A DNA stretch of 64,000 bases from Acidovorax sp. A79 (GTDB taxonomy: Bacteria; Pseudomonadota; Gammaproteobacteria; Burkholderiales; Burkholderiaceae_C): positions 5,372,501 through 5,436,500 of the forward strand of contig NZ_AP028672.1 of assembly GCF_041154505.1 (NCBI RefSeq), given 5' to 3'. A program made the translations under genes and the position numbers. A model generated the notes under the pieces. It searched no databases. It worked only from the letters and a program-made list of their open reading frames with translations, and was not told the origin of the DNA. Shown piece after piece: positions 55,311 to 63,972 of this stretch. Within the stretch, counting starts at the first letter, position 1. Each line of letters starts with the position of its first letter.

Positions 55311-55406
55311 GCGCGCTGTGTCGTCTGGGCCCACGGCATCCCCTGGCGCACAAAACGCACGCAGGCCGCACGGGTGGGCAACCGGAGATTCTAGAATGGG
55401 CGGGCC

Positions 55407-56312
55407 ATGACTGCTGTGCTGTTGCCAACACCCCTCGTTCCCTTGTCCGCCCACGGACGTTTCTGGGCGCTGGTGCCCTGCGCGGGAACGGGGTCGCGCG
55501 CCGTGGCGGCCCCGCCTGCGGCAATGGTGCCGGCCCCGGGCCTGTCTGCCGGGTCCACGCTGGGGGTCTTTTCCGCGTCCGAGGCGGCGGCACCACCCGT
55601 CGCTGCGTTGCCCAAGCAATACCACCTGGTGGCGGGGCATCCCATGGTGCTGCACACGCTGGCGGCCTTTGCCGGGGTGGGCCGGCTGCTGGGCACGCTG
55701 GTGGCCGTGGCGCCGGGCGACCGTTTCCTGGATGCGCATGCGCACCCGGCGTACTTCGCGGTCGAATGCGGCGGCCCCACGCGCGCCGATACGGTGCTGG
55801 GCGGCCTGCGGGTGCTGCTCGCGCGGGGCGCGCAGCGGGATGACTGGGTGCTGGTGCACGATGCGGCGCGCTGCCTGGTCACCACGGCGCAGATCGACCA
55901 CCTGATCGATGTGTGCGCGCAGGACAGCGTGGGCGGCCTGCTCGCACACCAGCTGGCCGACACGCTCAAGACCTCGATCGACGGCCCCGGGGGCGTGCGC
56001 GTGGCCTCCACCGTGGACCGCAGCAACAAGTGGCTGGCGCAGACGCCGCAGATGTTCCGCATAGGCCCCCTGATGGACGCGCTCGACAAGGTGGGATCGA
56101 ACGTGACCGACGAGGCCAGCGCCATGGAAGCCATGGGCCTGCACCCGCGCCTGGTGCCCGGCGGCGCGCAGAACTTCAAGGTCACCTACCCCGACGATTT
56201 CGCGCTGGCCGAGGCCGTGCTGGCGCAGCGCGGCCATGGCACCACGCTGGCCCGCTTTGGTGGCGAACGCGGGCAGGGGGCGACCGAGACGGGGCGCAAG
56301 ACGATTTTCTGA
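55407..56312 (+). CDS. ispD: 2-C-methyl-D-erythritol 4-phosphate cytidylyltransferase with insertion
   Basis: A 301-residue cytidylyltransferase of the non-mevalonate isoprenoid pathway, converting MEP and CTP to CDP-ME. The nucleotide loop PCAGTGSR, PKQY, the VHDAARCL stretch and the C-terminal TDEASAME are plain. Between GTGSR (Arg31) and PKQY (Lys70) are 38 residues where E. coli has six, so an insertion of about 32 Ala/Pro/Ser-rich residues lies in the CTP-binding loop. All catalytic residues are retained, so activity is expected. It is followed 61 nt later by ispF. Confidence 0.92.
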   Translation: MTAVLLPTPLVPLSAHGRFWALVPCAGTGSRAVAAPPAAMVPAPGLSAGSTLGVFSASEAAAPPVAALPKQYHLVAGHPMVLHTLAAFAGVGRLLGTLVAVAPGDRFLDAHAHPAYFAVECGGPTRADTVLGGLRVLLARGAQRDDWVLVHDAARCLVTTAQIDHLIDVCAQDSVGGLLAHQLADTLKTSIDGPGGVRVASTVDRSNKWLAQTPQMFRIGPLMDALDKVGSNVTDEASAMEAMGLHPRLVPGGAQNFKVTYPDDFALAEAVLAQRGHGTTLARFGGERGQGATETGRKTIF

Positions 56313-56373
56313 GCCTGCCCGCGCAAGGGCAGGACGACCATGAGCCCCTGGCGGGCAGAAGGCGAACGAACAG

Positions 56374-56853
56374 ATGAACTTCAGGATTGGAGAAGGCTGG
56401 GATGTGCACGCACTGGTGCCCGGGCGGCCGCTGGTGATTGGCGGGGTGACCATCGAGCACACCCTGGGCCTGCTGGGCCATTCCGATGCCGACGTGCTGC
56501 TGCACGCCATTACCGATGCGATCCTGGGGGCCGCGGGCCTGGGGGACATCGGCCGCCATTTTCCCGATACCGATGCGCAGTTCCGGGGCGCCGATTCGGC
56601 CGTGCTGCTGGCCGAGGCCGCGCGCCGCGTGCGCGCCGCGGGCTACGCCATCGGCAATGTGGACAGCACGGTGGTGGCCCAGGCGCCTCGCCTGGCGGCC
56701 CACATTCCCGGCATGTGCCAGTGCATTGCGAAGGCCCTGGGGGTCGACCCCGGCCAGGTCAACGTGAAAGCCAAGACCGCCGAGCGCCTGGGGCCCGTGG
56801 GGCAAGGCCTGGCGATGGAGGCACGGGCCACCGCCCTGATTTTCAAGGCCTGA
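56374..56853 (+). CDS. ispF: 2-C-methyl-D-erythritol 2,4-cyclodiphosphate synthase
   Basis: A 159-residue trimeric zinc enzyme that makes MEcPP, two steps after IspD. The zinc ligands are in [17 protein letters not shown] and [24 protein letters not shown] closes the active site. Length is typical. The 61-nt gap after ispD has no terminator, so the two are probably one transcript, as is usual in proteobacteria. Confidence 0.96.
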   Translation: MNFRIGEGWDVHALVPGRPLVIGGVTIEHTLGLLGHSDADVLLHAITDAILGAAGLGDIGRHFPDTDAQFRGADSAVLLAEAARRVRAAGYAIGNVDSTVVAQAPRLAAHIPGMCQCIAKALGVDPGQVNVKAKTAERLGPVGQGLAMEARATALIFKA

Positions 56854-56890
56854 CCCTCTGCGGCGGCAGCGCGTCCTGGGGCGCGCTTCG

Positions 56891-57928
56891 TCAGGCGCTT
56901 TCGCGCCCGATGATCGCGAAGCCGATGTCCACCACCGGTTCGGCCACGGGGCGGCCCTCGGCGCGGTCGGCGATCAGTCGGGCAGCCGTCTGGCCCATGC
57001 GCGTGCCGTCGATGCGCACGGTGGAGAGGCTGGGGCTCACGGTCTGCGCGAAATCGATGTCGCCAAAACCCATCACGGCCAGTTGTTCCGGCACGGACAT
57101 GCCGCGCACGCGGGCTTCGGTCAGCACGCCCAGGGCCAGCATGTCGGAGCTGCAGAACACGGCGTCGATGTCGGGGTGCCCGGCGAGCAGCGCGGCCAGG
57201 CCGTCGCGCCCATCGGCATGCGTGGTGGGTGACTTGCCCAGACGCACGGCAGGCGCGCGCAGGCCCAGGCGCTCGGCAGCGGCTTCGAAGCCCCGTGCGC
57301 GGCGTGCGGCGCGCTCGTCGCCGCCACTGAGCAGTGCCAGGCGGCGCCGGCCTCTGGAGTACAGATGCTCGCACACGGCAGCGCCCAGCTGTTCGTGCCG
57401 CAGCCCCACCAGCATGTCGATGGGCGTGGAGGTGAAATCCCAGGTCTCCACGATGGGGATGCCCGATGCCATGAGCATGCGGCGCCCTTCGGGCGAATGC
57501 ATGATGCCGGTGACCACGATGCCGTCCGGGCGCCGGCCGACGATGGCGCGGAGCAGCTCGTCCTCGCGCGAGTGTGCATAGCCGACCTGGCCCACCATCA
57601 CCTGGAACCCTCGCAGCTCCAGCGCATCGGTGAGCGCCTGCACCATCTCGCCGAACAGCGGCCCCGTGAGCGTGGGCACCAGCGCGGTGACCACATGGCT
57701 GCGCGCCGATCGCAGTCCCCCGGCGACCAGGTTGGGCACGTAGCCCATGCTGGAGACGGCCTCCTGTACGCGCACCCGCGTCGCCTCCGACACCTGGTGC
57801 GGTGTGTTGATGGCGCGCGAGACGGTGATCATCGAGACCCCGGCCCGCTCGGCCACCTCGCGCAGCGTGACCGAAGGACGGTCGCGGGTGGCGGGCGCAA
57901 GGGAGGGGGAGGGCGGGGAGGCTGGCAT
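56891..57928 (-). CDS. LacI-family transcriptional regulator
   Basis: A 345-residue repressor with the hinge-type LacI DNA-binding domain at residues 19-70 (VTLREVAERAGVSMITVSRAINTP) and a periplasmic-binding-like ligand domain resembling GntR/gluconate-type LacI proteins. It is convergent with ispF and divergent from the nitroreductase gene across a 374-nt gap, so it may control that cluster, although members of this family often act at distant sugar genes. Confidence 0.9.
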   Translation of the reverse strand: MPASPPSPSLAPATRDRPSVTLREVAERAGVSMITVSRAINTPHQVSEATRVRVQEAVSSMGYVPNLVAGGLRSARSHVVTALVPTLTGPLFGEMVQALTDALELRGFQVMVGQVGYAHSREDELLRAIVGRRPDGIVVTGIMHSPEGRRMLMASGIPIVETWDFTSTPIDMLVGLRHEQLGAAVCEHLYSRGRRRLALLSGGDERAARRARGFEAAAERLGLRAPAVRLGKSPTTHADGRDGLAALLAGHPDIDAVFCSSDMLALGVLTEARVRGMSVPEQLAVMGFGDIDFAQTVSPSLSTVRIDGTRMGQTAARLIADRAEGRPVAEPVVDIGFAIIGRESA

Positions 57929-58302
57929 GCGGGGAAGTCTATAAGAACCTGCTCAGTCTCCTTGGGGAGTCGCACAAGTGCTTTGCCGGGATGGGATGCC
58001 AGGCGCGGTGCGCAGCCGACGGCCCGTGTTATCGGCAAGCGCCGCAACGCCGCAGACCGCCCGGCAAGGCTGTTGCCCTTCTGTTTGGAGTGAAATCGGG
58101 CGATTGGACGCCCAGGCTGCCTGCATGGACATGAGCCCACGCGGCGCACCCGACGCGCCCACTCATCCCGATTGCCCTCCGATGCGACCTCCAAAAAGAG
58201 ACTGAGCCGGTTCTGAGACCCGTCGCGGCGGATGGCAGGCGGAGGCGGCCAAATGTCATTGCATCGACAGTCACGGACGGCGTCCATGCCTAGCATGCCG
58301 CC
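57929..58302. other. Divergent intergenic region with a possible operator
   Basis: Holds the promoters of the lacI-type gene and the nitroreductase gene; I see no gene in it. AATCG-GG-CGATT at 58094-58105 is a perfect inverted repeat with CG-containing arms and could be a LacI-family operator, though the two-base centre is not the classical one. Confidence 0.35.
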
Positions 58303-59064
58303 ATGACCTGTTCGCCCCTATGCACATCCCCAGCCGCGCCAGCGGCAAGCCGGGTTTCCGCCGCCCCCACCTCCCTACCAGAGCTGCGGCAGGCGGTGGA
58401 CTGGGCCATCGTCTCGCGGCGCAGCATCCGCGCATTCCTGCCCACGCCGGTCTCCCGCGAAGAGGTGCATTCCATCCTCGACGTGGCGCGCCATGCGGCC
58501 TCGGGCATGAACACGCAGCCCTGGCGCGTGCACGTGCTCACGGGGGCCGCGAAGGGGCGGCTGAGCACCGCCATCGCCGCCGTGGACAACGATGAGGATG
58601 AGGCTGCGACCCTCACCGAGCCCTACCACTACTACCCGCTCGAATGGGTATCGCCCTATGTCAACCGGCGCCGCAAGGTGGGATGGGACCTGTATGGCCT
58701 GCTCGGCATCGCCCGGGGCGACAAGGCGCGCATGCACGCCCAGCACGGCCGCAACTACCGCTTCTTCGATGCGCCCGTGGGGCTGATCTTCACGGTGAAC
58801 CGGGTGATGCAGGCCGGCAGCCTGATGGACTACGGCATGTTCCTGCAGAGCGTGATGGTGGCGGCCCGCGCGCGCGGGCTCGACACCTGCCCGCAGGTGG
58901 CGTTCACCAGGTTCCACCGGGTCATTGCCGCCGAGCTGGGCATCCCCGATACCGAGATGGTGGTCTGCGGCATGAGCCTGGGCCACGCCGACCCGGCGGG
59001 CATCGAGAACACGCTGGTGACGGAGCGCGAGAGCGTCGAGTCGTTCACCACCTACCACCCATGA
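58303..59064 (+). CDS. Nitroreductase-family flavoprotein
   Basis: A 253-residue FMN-dependent oxidoreductase. The opening AIVSRRSIRAFLPTPV with its FMN-binding arginines and SGMNTQPWRVHVL are family hallmarks, as is the LDYGMFLQSVMVAARARG-type helix (here with MDYGM). Members reduce nitroaromatics, quinones or enones, or form BluB-like enzymes, but BluB-specific residues are not evident. The ligase gene follows after 22 nt, so the two are probably one operon. The first 20 residues are Ala/Ser rich; the true start may be slightly downstream. Confidence 0.85.
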   Translation: MTCSPLCTSPAAPAASRVSAAPTSLPELRQAVDWAIVSRRSIRAFLPTPVSREEVHSILDVARHAASGMNTQPWRVHVLTGAAKGRLSTAIAAVDNDEDEAATLTEPYHYYPLEWVSPYVNRRRKVGWDLYGLLGIARGDKARMHAQHGRNYRFFDAPVGLIFTVNRVMQAGSLMDYGMFLQSVMVAARARGLDTCPQVAFTRFHRVIAAELGIPDTEMVVCGMSLGHADPAGIENTLVTERESVESFTTYHP

Positions 59065-59086
59065 ACGCGCAAAACAGGAGACCAGC

Positions 59087-60775
59087 ATGAGCCAAGCAGC
59101 CCACCACAGCCCCTACCAGCACGGCCTGGAACGCACCCCCGCCAACCACCTGCCGCTCACGCCGCTGGGCTTTCTGGACCGCAGCGCGCAGGTGCATCCC
59201 GAAGGCATCGCCGTGGTGCATGGCGGCACCACGCAGACCTGGGCGCAGACGCGCGAGCGCGCCTACCGCTTGGCCAGCGCACTGGCACAACGCGGCGTGC
59301 AGCGCGGCGACACCGTGGCCATCCTGGCGCCCAACACGCCCGCGATGCTGGAGGCGCACCTGGGCATCCCCCTGTGCGGTGCGGTCATCAACGCCGTCAA
59401 CTGCCGGCTCGACGCCGAGGCCATCCGCTTCATCCTGCGCCACGGCGAGGCGCGCGTGCTGCTGGTGGACAGCGAATTTTCGGCGCTAGCGGCCCAGGCC
59501 GTCGAGGGCCTGGCGCAGCCGCCGCTGGTGATCACCATCCACGATGCGGGCCTGCCCGCGCAGCCGGCCCTGGGCGAGCTCGACTACGAAGCCCTGCTGG
59601 CCGAGGGTGATCCGGCCTTCGAAGGCCTGTGGCCCGAGGACGAGTGGGACCCGATCGCACTGAACTACACCTCGGGCACCACCGGCGACCCCAAGGGCGT
59701 GGTGCCCAGCCACCGCGGGGCCTACCTCATGAGCCTGTTGCAAATGACCGACTGGGCGATGCCGCGCCGCCCGGTGTATCTGTGGACGCTGCCCATGTTC
59801 CACGCCAACGGCTGGTGCTTCACCTGGGCCGTCACGGCCGCGGCGGGCACGCATGTGTGCCTGCGCAAGGTCACGGCCAAGGCCATCTTCGAGGCCATTG
59901 CCGAGCACGGTGTGGACCATTTCTGTGCCGCGCCCACCGTGCTGGCCATGCTGGCGAATGCACCGGCGCACGAGCGCATCGCGCTGCCGCGCCCGGTGCG
60001 CGTGCTCACGGCGGGCTCGCCGCCGCCCGCCGCCATCCTGCAGGCCATCGCCGCGATGGGCTTCGACGTGGACCATGTGTACGGCATCACCGAAGTCTCG
60101 GGCACGCCGGTGAGCTGCGTGCGCCAGCCCGGGTGGGCGGCCCTGCCCGAAGCCGGGCGTGCCCGGCTGCAGGCGCGGCAGGGTGTGCGCGCCGCGGCGC
60201 TGGAGCACCTGCGCGTGCTCGACCCCGACACGCTGGAGCCCGTGCCGGCCGATGGCGTGACGGCTGGCGAAATCATGCTGCGCGGCAATACTGTGATGAA
60301 GGGCTACCTCAAGAACCCCGGCGCCACGGCCAAGGCCTTTGCCGGCGGCTGGTTCCACACCGGCGACATCGCGGTGCTGCACCCCGACGGCTATGTGCAG
60401 ATCACCGACCGCTCCAAGGACGTGATCATCTCGGGCGGCGAGAACATCTCCTCGGTGGAGGTGGAAGACGTGCTGCACCGCCACCCCGCCGTGCTGCTGG
60501 CCGCCGTGGTGGCCCAGCCCGACGAACGCTGGGGCGAGGTGCCCTGCGCCTTCGTGGAGCTCAAGCCCGATGCCGCAGGCAGCGTCAGTGCCGAGGAGCT
60601 GATCGAGTTCTGCCGCAGCCATCTGGCGCGCTTCAAGTGCCCGCGCCAGGTCGTGTTCGAGGTCTTGCCCAAGACCGCCACCGGCAAGATCCAGAAGTTC
60701 CGCCTGCGCGAGATCGCGGGCAGCCGCGAGGCCATCACCAAGCTGGCACAGATTCAGGCAGAGCCCGCAGGCTGA
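59087..60775 (+). CDS. Acyl-CoA synthetase (AMP-forming)
   Basis: A 562-residue member of the adenylate-forming superfamily resembling medium-chain or methylmercaptopropionate-type acyl-CoA ligases. The P-loop-like YTSGTTGDPKGVV, the VYGITEVSGTP motif, GWFHTGDIAVL and the C-terminal catalytic lysine in PKTATGKIQK are intact. AGGAGA lies eight bases before the ATG. With the adjacent nitroreductase-like and amidohydrolase genes it suggests a pathway in which an acid is activated to a CoA ester. The substrate is unknown. Confidence 0.9.
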   Translation: MSQAAHHSPYQHGLERTPANHLPLTPLGFLDRSAQVHPEGIAVVHGGTTQTWAQTRERAYRLASALAQRGVQRGDTVAILAPNTPAMLEAHLGIPLCGAVINAVNCRLDAEAIRFILRHGEARVLLVDSEFSALAAQAVEGLAQPPLVITIHDAGLPAQPALGELDYEALLAEGDPAFEGLWPEDEWDPIALNYTSGTTGDPKGVVPSHRGAYLMSLLQMTDWAMPRRPVYLWTLPMFHANGWCFTWAVTAAAGTHVCLRKVTAKAIFEAIAEHGVDHFCAAPTVLAMLANAPAHERIALPRPVRVLTAGSPPPAAILQAIAAMGFDVDHVYGITEVSGTPVSCVRQPGWAALPEAGRARLQARQGVRAAALEHLRVLDPDTLEPVPADGVTAGEIMLRGNTVMKGYLKNPGATAKAFAGGWFHTGDIAVLHPDGYVQITDRSKDVIISGGENISSVEVEDVLHRHPAVLLAAVVAQPDERWGEVPCAFVELKPDAAGSVSAEELIEFCRSHLARFKCPRQVVFEVLPKTATGKIQKFRLREIAGSREAITKLAQIQAEPAG

Positions 60776-60779
60776 GCGT

Positions 60780-61466
60780 TCAGCCTTCGCGGGCAATCGA
60801 CTGCAGCACCTGCAGGTCGATCACCTCGATCGAGCCATAGCCCAGGCGGATCGCACCCCGGTCCTGCAGTTCCTGCAATGCCCGGTTGGCCACCTGGCGC
60901 GACACGCCGGACAGGCGCCCCAGTTCCTCCTGCGACAGCGTGATGCGCCGCGCGGTGTTGGGGAACAGCGCGTCGTTGAACAGGCCGGACAGGCTGTAGG
61001 CCACCTGCGCCGTGGTGTCGCCCAGCCGGTCGGTCTGCACCTGCGCCACGTAGTGCGCCAGGCGCGCGTTGAGCTGCCCGATCAGCCACAGCGCAAAAGG
61101 GTGGCTCTCTTGCAGCAGCCGCAGGAACTCGCTGCGCGGCAGCAGGGCCACCACGCTGTCGGTCAGCGCCGTCACGGCGTAGGGACGGGGCTCGTCCTTG
61201 AGCACCGAGCCCTCGCCAAACCAGGCGCCCGAGGGCACGCCCGCGAAAGTGCTGGTGCGGCCTTCGGCGGTGATGTTGTCCAGCTTGAGCATGCCTTCCA
61301 TCACCCCGGCCCAATGCGCGGTGGGCGTGCCCTTCGAGAACACCGCGCCGCCCGCAGGGTAGCTGCGCACCGTGATCGCCCGGCGCACGCGCGCGGCCTC
61401 CTCGGCGGTGAGGGCGGACATCCAGGGCGACTGGGCAAGGAAGAGGTCGAGGGGATCTGCGGTCAT
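60780..61466 (-). CDS. Crp/Fnr-family regulator (first of two)
   Basis: A 228-residue regulator with an N-terminal cyclic-nucleotide-type beta-barrel (residues 15-135) and a C-terminal winged helix (ITLSQEELGRLSGVSRQVANRALQEL). No Fnr-type cysteines are at the N-terminus, so it is not an oxygen sensor of Fnr type. The effector is unknown. It is convergent with the ligase gene and lies downstream of the second Crp/Fnr gene. Confidence 0.88.
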   Translation of the reverse strand: MTADPLDLFLAQSPWMSALTAEEAARVRRAITVRSYPAGGAVFSKGTPTAHWAGVMEGMLKLDNITAEGRTSTFAGVPSGAWFGEGSVLKDEPRPYAVTALTDSVVALLPRSEFLRLLQESHPFALWLIGQLNARLAHYVAQVQTDRLGDTTAQVAYSLSGLFNDALFPNTARRITLSQEELGRLSGVSRQVANRALQELQDRGAIRLGYGSIEVIDLQVLQSIAREG

Positions 61467-61539
61467 GGTGGCGTGGAAACAGGCACCGCCGGATTCTGCG
61501 GGAGATCACGCTCCGCGCCAATGGGGCCGGCCCGAAGGT

Positions 61540-62298
61540 TCAGGCGATGCCCGTCACATGGTCGCGCAGCAGCGGCACATGCACGATCAGCGAGCCCTTG
61601 TTGGGCTCGATGCGCACGATGCCCCGGGGCTTGAACACGCTGAGCGCCACGTTCACCCGCTGGCGCGAGAGCCCGCAGATCAGGGCCAGTTCCTGCTGCG
61701 AGATCAGCAGCTCCTGCACCGCCTCGCCCTGGCTGTCGGCCAGCATCAGAAGGGCCCGGGCCACCCGCGTCTCGGGCCCGCGCAGGCGCGATGCCTCCAG
61801 CATGCCCACGAACACCCCCATGCGCGCGTTCATGATGTCGCAGATCACATGGTTGAACGCGATGGACGACTGGCGCAGCGTCTCGAAGGTCTCCACCGGC
61901 ACCAGGCACAGGTGGGCCGGCGTGAGCGAGCGCAGGTCGTACTGGCGCAGTTCCTTCTTGAGCAGCGAGCCCTCGCCGCCCCATTCGCCCTCGCGCAAAC
62001 AATACAGCGTGGTTTCGGCACCGTCCGACGCCACCACGTACATCTGCAGGAAGCCGCGCACCAGCCCGTACCAGTGGGTGCAGGGTTGCCCCCGGTGGGC
62101 CACCAGCTCGCCGGGGACGGTGATCCGCTCGCTCGCGGTGCGCAGGACCACGGCTTGCAACTCGGGCGACAGCACGCGGTACCAGGCCGACGACTCCAGG
62201 AAGTCCACCAGGCCGGTGCCTGCGGGGGCATGTGCTGCCCTTTTCCCGCGTGAGGGCACGGGCGTTTCAAGCGGGCTCGATGGGGTGCGAGAAGGCAT
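61540..62298 (-). CDS. Crp/Fnr-family regulator (second of two)
   Basis: A 252-residue regulator with the same domain plan (barrel about 35-165, helix-turn-helix ISQQELALICGLSRQRVNVALSVF) but clearly different in sequence from its neighbour, so an old duplication or independent origin. The first 28 residues are Ser/Pro/Arg rich. It starts 38 nt after the amidohydrolase gene and is likely in the same transcript, making the cluster self-regulating. Confidence 0.87.
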   Translation of the reverse strand: MPSRTPSSPLETPVPSRGKRAAHAPAGTGLVDFLESSAWYRVLSPELQAVVLRTASERITVPGELVAHRGQPCTHWYGLVRGFLQMYVVASDGAETTLYCLREGEWGGEGSLLKKELRQYDLRSLTPAHLCLVPVETFETLRQSSIAFNHVICDIMNARMGVFVGMLEASRLRGPETRVARALLMLADSQGEAVQELLISQQELALICGLSRQRVNVALSVFKPRGIVRIEPNKGSLIVHVPLLRDHVTGIA

Positions 62299-62336
62299 GG
62301 CTTGAGTCCCTGGGTGGTCAGAGCTTGCAGTATCGG

Positions 62337-63170
62337 TCAGGGGGATAGCTTGAACGCGCGGCGCGCGTTGCCCGCCAGGTACAGGGCTCTCGTCTCTGCG
62401 TCCAGGCCCAGGGCATCGAGCCCAGCCAGGCATTCTGCCGGTGTGAGCATGGGGTAGTTGGTGCCGAACAGCACCTTGTGCCGGCCCGGGCCGCGCAGGT
62501 AGGCGACCAGTTCTGGCGGGAAGCGCGAGGCCTTGTAGGCCGATGTGTCCACATAGACGTTGGGATGTTTCATCATCAGCGAGACCATCTCGTTCACCCA
62601 TGGGAAACCGATGTGTCCGCCCACGATGCGCAGGTCCGGGAATTCATGTGCCACGTGGTCCAGGTACGGCATCGGCCGGCCCGGCTCGGAAGGGCGCATG
62701 GGGCCTGCATGCCCGACCTGCAGGCAGAAGGTGACGTCCAGTTCCACGCATTCGGCATACAGTGGGTAGTAGCGGCGATCGTCGGGCGGCAGGCCCCAGA
62801 GCCAGGGCAGCACGCGCACGCCCTTGAAGCCGAACTGCCGCACGCAGCGGCGCAACTCGCGCACGGCGTCCATGGGCCGGTGGAGATCGACCGAGGCGAT
62901 GCCCACCACCTGGCCGGGATGCGCCTGCGTGGCCGCTGCCACCTCGTCGTTGGTGATCATCGGCCCGGCAGGCCCCCACCAGGCGCTGGCCAGGACGCGC
63001 TGGACGCCCTGGGCGCGGAAGGTCGCCAGCGCTTCATCGTGCGTGATGCCGGGGTTTTCCTGCGCCAGGGAGCGCCAGTGGGTGGGCCAGCGGCGCAATG
63101 AATCGAACATGGAGTCCAGCAGGTAAGGCCGGTTCGGCAATTGCATCCAGGCATCGATGATTTCAGGCAT
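62337..63170 (-). CDS. Amidohydrolase-family protein (amidohydrolase 2 type)
   Basis: A 277-residue TIM-barrel protein of the ACMSD/LigW/OMA-hydratase-like group. The N-terminus reads IDAWMQL where metal-dependent members usually have an HxH pair, so one or both first-strand metal ligands may be missing; later landmarks are CLQVGHAG, VGGHIGFPW, VYVDTSAYK and FGTNYPM. It may hydrolyse or decarboxylate a ring-derived acid. Its gene overlaps the oxidoreductase gene by 8 nt. Confidence 0.82.
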   Translation of the reverse strand: MPEIIDAWMQLPNRPYLLDSMFDSLRRWPTHWRSLAQENPGITHDEALATFRAQGVQRVLASAWWGPAGPMITNDEVAAATQAHPGQVVGIASVDLHRPMDAVRELRRCVRQFGFKGVRVLPWLWGLPPDDRRYYPLYAECVELDVTFCLQVGHAGPMRPSEPGRPMPYLDHVAHEFPDLRIVGGHIGFPWVNEMVSLMMKHPNVYVDTSAYKASRFPPELVAYLRGPGRHKVLFGTNYPMLTPAECLAGLDALGLDAETRALYLAGNARRAFKLSP

Positions 63171-63894
63171 TGGTGGTGCTCCCCGGCGTGGTGCTGGTTG
63201 GGTTGAAATGGTCGTCGAAGCCTTGCAGGCTGGGCATGGACAGCACAGGCCGGGTGCCCAGGGCCTGGAGTTCGTTCCACAGGCGCATGAGCATGCCGGC
63301 CCGCGTGGCATCGTCCACATAAGGCACGTGGTGCGCAAAGAAGGGTTCGTAGACGGAGAACCCCGCATACCCCAGCGTGCCCTGCAGCAGGTGGCGCATC
63401 ATTCCAGTGAGCTCGCCGTGCAGGGCGCCGGTGCCGAACATGTGCTCGCGCCCGCCCAGGGCAGCCACCACCAGCGCATGTTTGCCCACCATGCCACCCC
63501 GGTCGTACACCCGCCGTCCCCCGTAGAACACGCCGGACAGGAACACCCGGTCTATCCAGCCCTTCATCTGCGCCGGCACCGAGAACCAGAACACCGGGAA
63601 GACGAGCACCAGCAGGTCTGCGTCTACCACTGCCCGGACCTCGTTCTCGATCTCGGGGGCGAGGCTGCCATGCTCCCACGCGTGCCGCTGCTCCAGCGGG
63701 TACACCAGGTGTCCGGGGCTTGCCCGTTCGCCGAAATCCGTGGCACTGGCCACGGCGCCAAAGCCCGCCGCATGCAGGTCGGTCGCGCTGGTTTGCCAGC
63801 CTGCGTTGGCCAATGCCGCCTGGGTGGTGTCGCGCATGGCCGCGACGAAAGAACGAGGTTCGGGGTGGGTATAGACGATGTGGGCACGCGGCAT
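63163..63894 (-). CDS. NAD(P)H-dependent flavodoxin-fold oxidoreductase (NQO/KefF-like)
   Basis: A 243-residue quinone-reductase-like flavoprotein. The opening HIVYTHPEPRSF and FPVFWFSVPAQMKGWIDRVF are typical of the NQO1/MdaB/KefF family, which reduces quinones by two electrons and so avoids radical formation. It begins the minus-strand unit of four genes (this, the amidohydrolase and two Crp/Fnr regulators). A 20-bp near-perfect palindrome lies 59 bases before its start. Confidence 0.88.
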   Translation of the reverse strand: MPRAHIVYTHPEPRSFVAAMRDTTQAALANAGWQTSATDLHAAGFGAVASATDFGERASPGHLVYPLEQRHAWEHGSLAPEIENEVRAVVDADLLVLVFPVFWFSVPAQMKGWIDRVFLSGVFYGGRRVYDRGGMVGKHALVVAALGGREHMFGTGALHGELTGMMRHLLQGTLGYAGFSVYEPFFAHHVPYVDDATRAGMLMRLWNELQALGTRPVLSMPSLQGFDDHFNPTSTTPGSTTNA

Positions 63895-63952
63895 GGGGCT
63901 CGCTTTCAGGCTGGGTTCGTTGGCAGGTTTGTAGCCCGGAACCGCCGCGTGC

Positions 63953-63972
63953 GTTGTCGTTGCAAAGACAAC
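63953..63972. promoter_or_regulatory. 20-bp near-perfect palindrome upstream of oxidoreductase gene
   Basis: GTTGTC, GTTGCAAA, GACAAC: nine of ten base pairs are symmetric, with a central TTGCAA. It lies 59 bases before the start codon of the minus-strand unit and is a good candidate operator, perhaps of a regulator encoded just beyond the window or of one of the Crp/Fnr proteins. Confidence 0.5.

Noticed and set aside
51954..55394. Very long open frame antisense to mfd (over 1100 codons)
   Set aside because: Low-complexity His/Gln/Val/Gly/Arg composition typical of antisense frames in GC-rich genes; no domain; mfd on the other strand is unmistakable.
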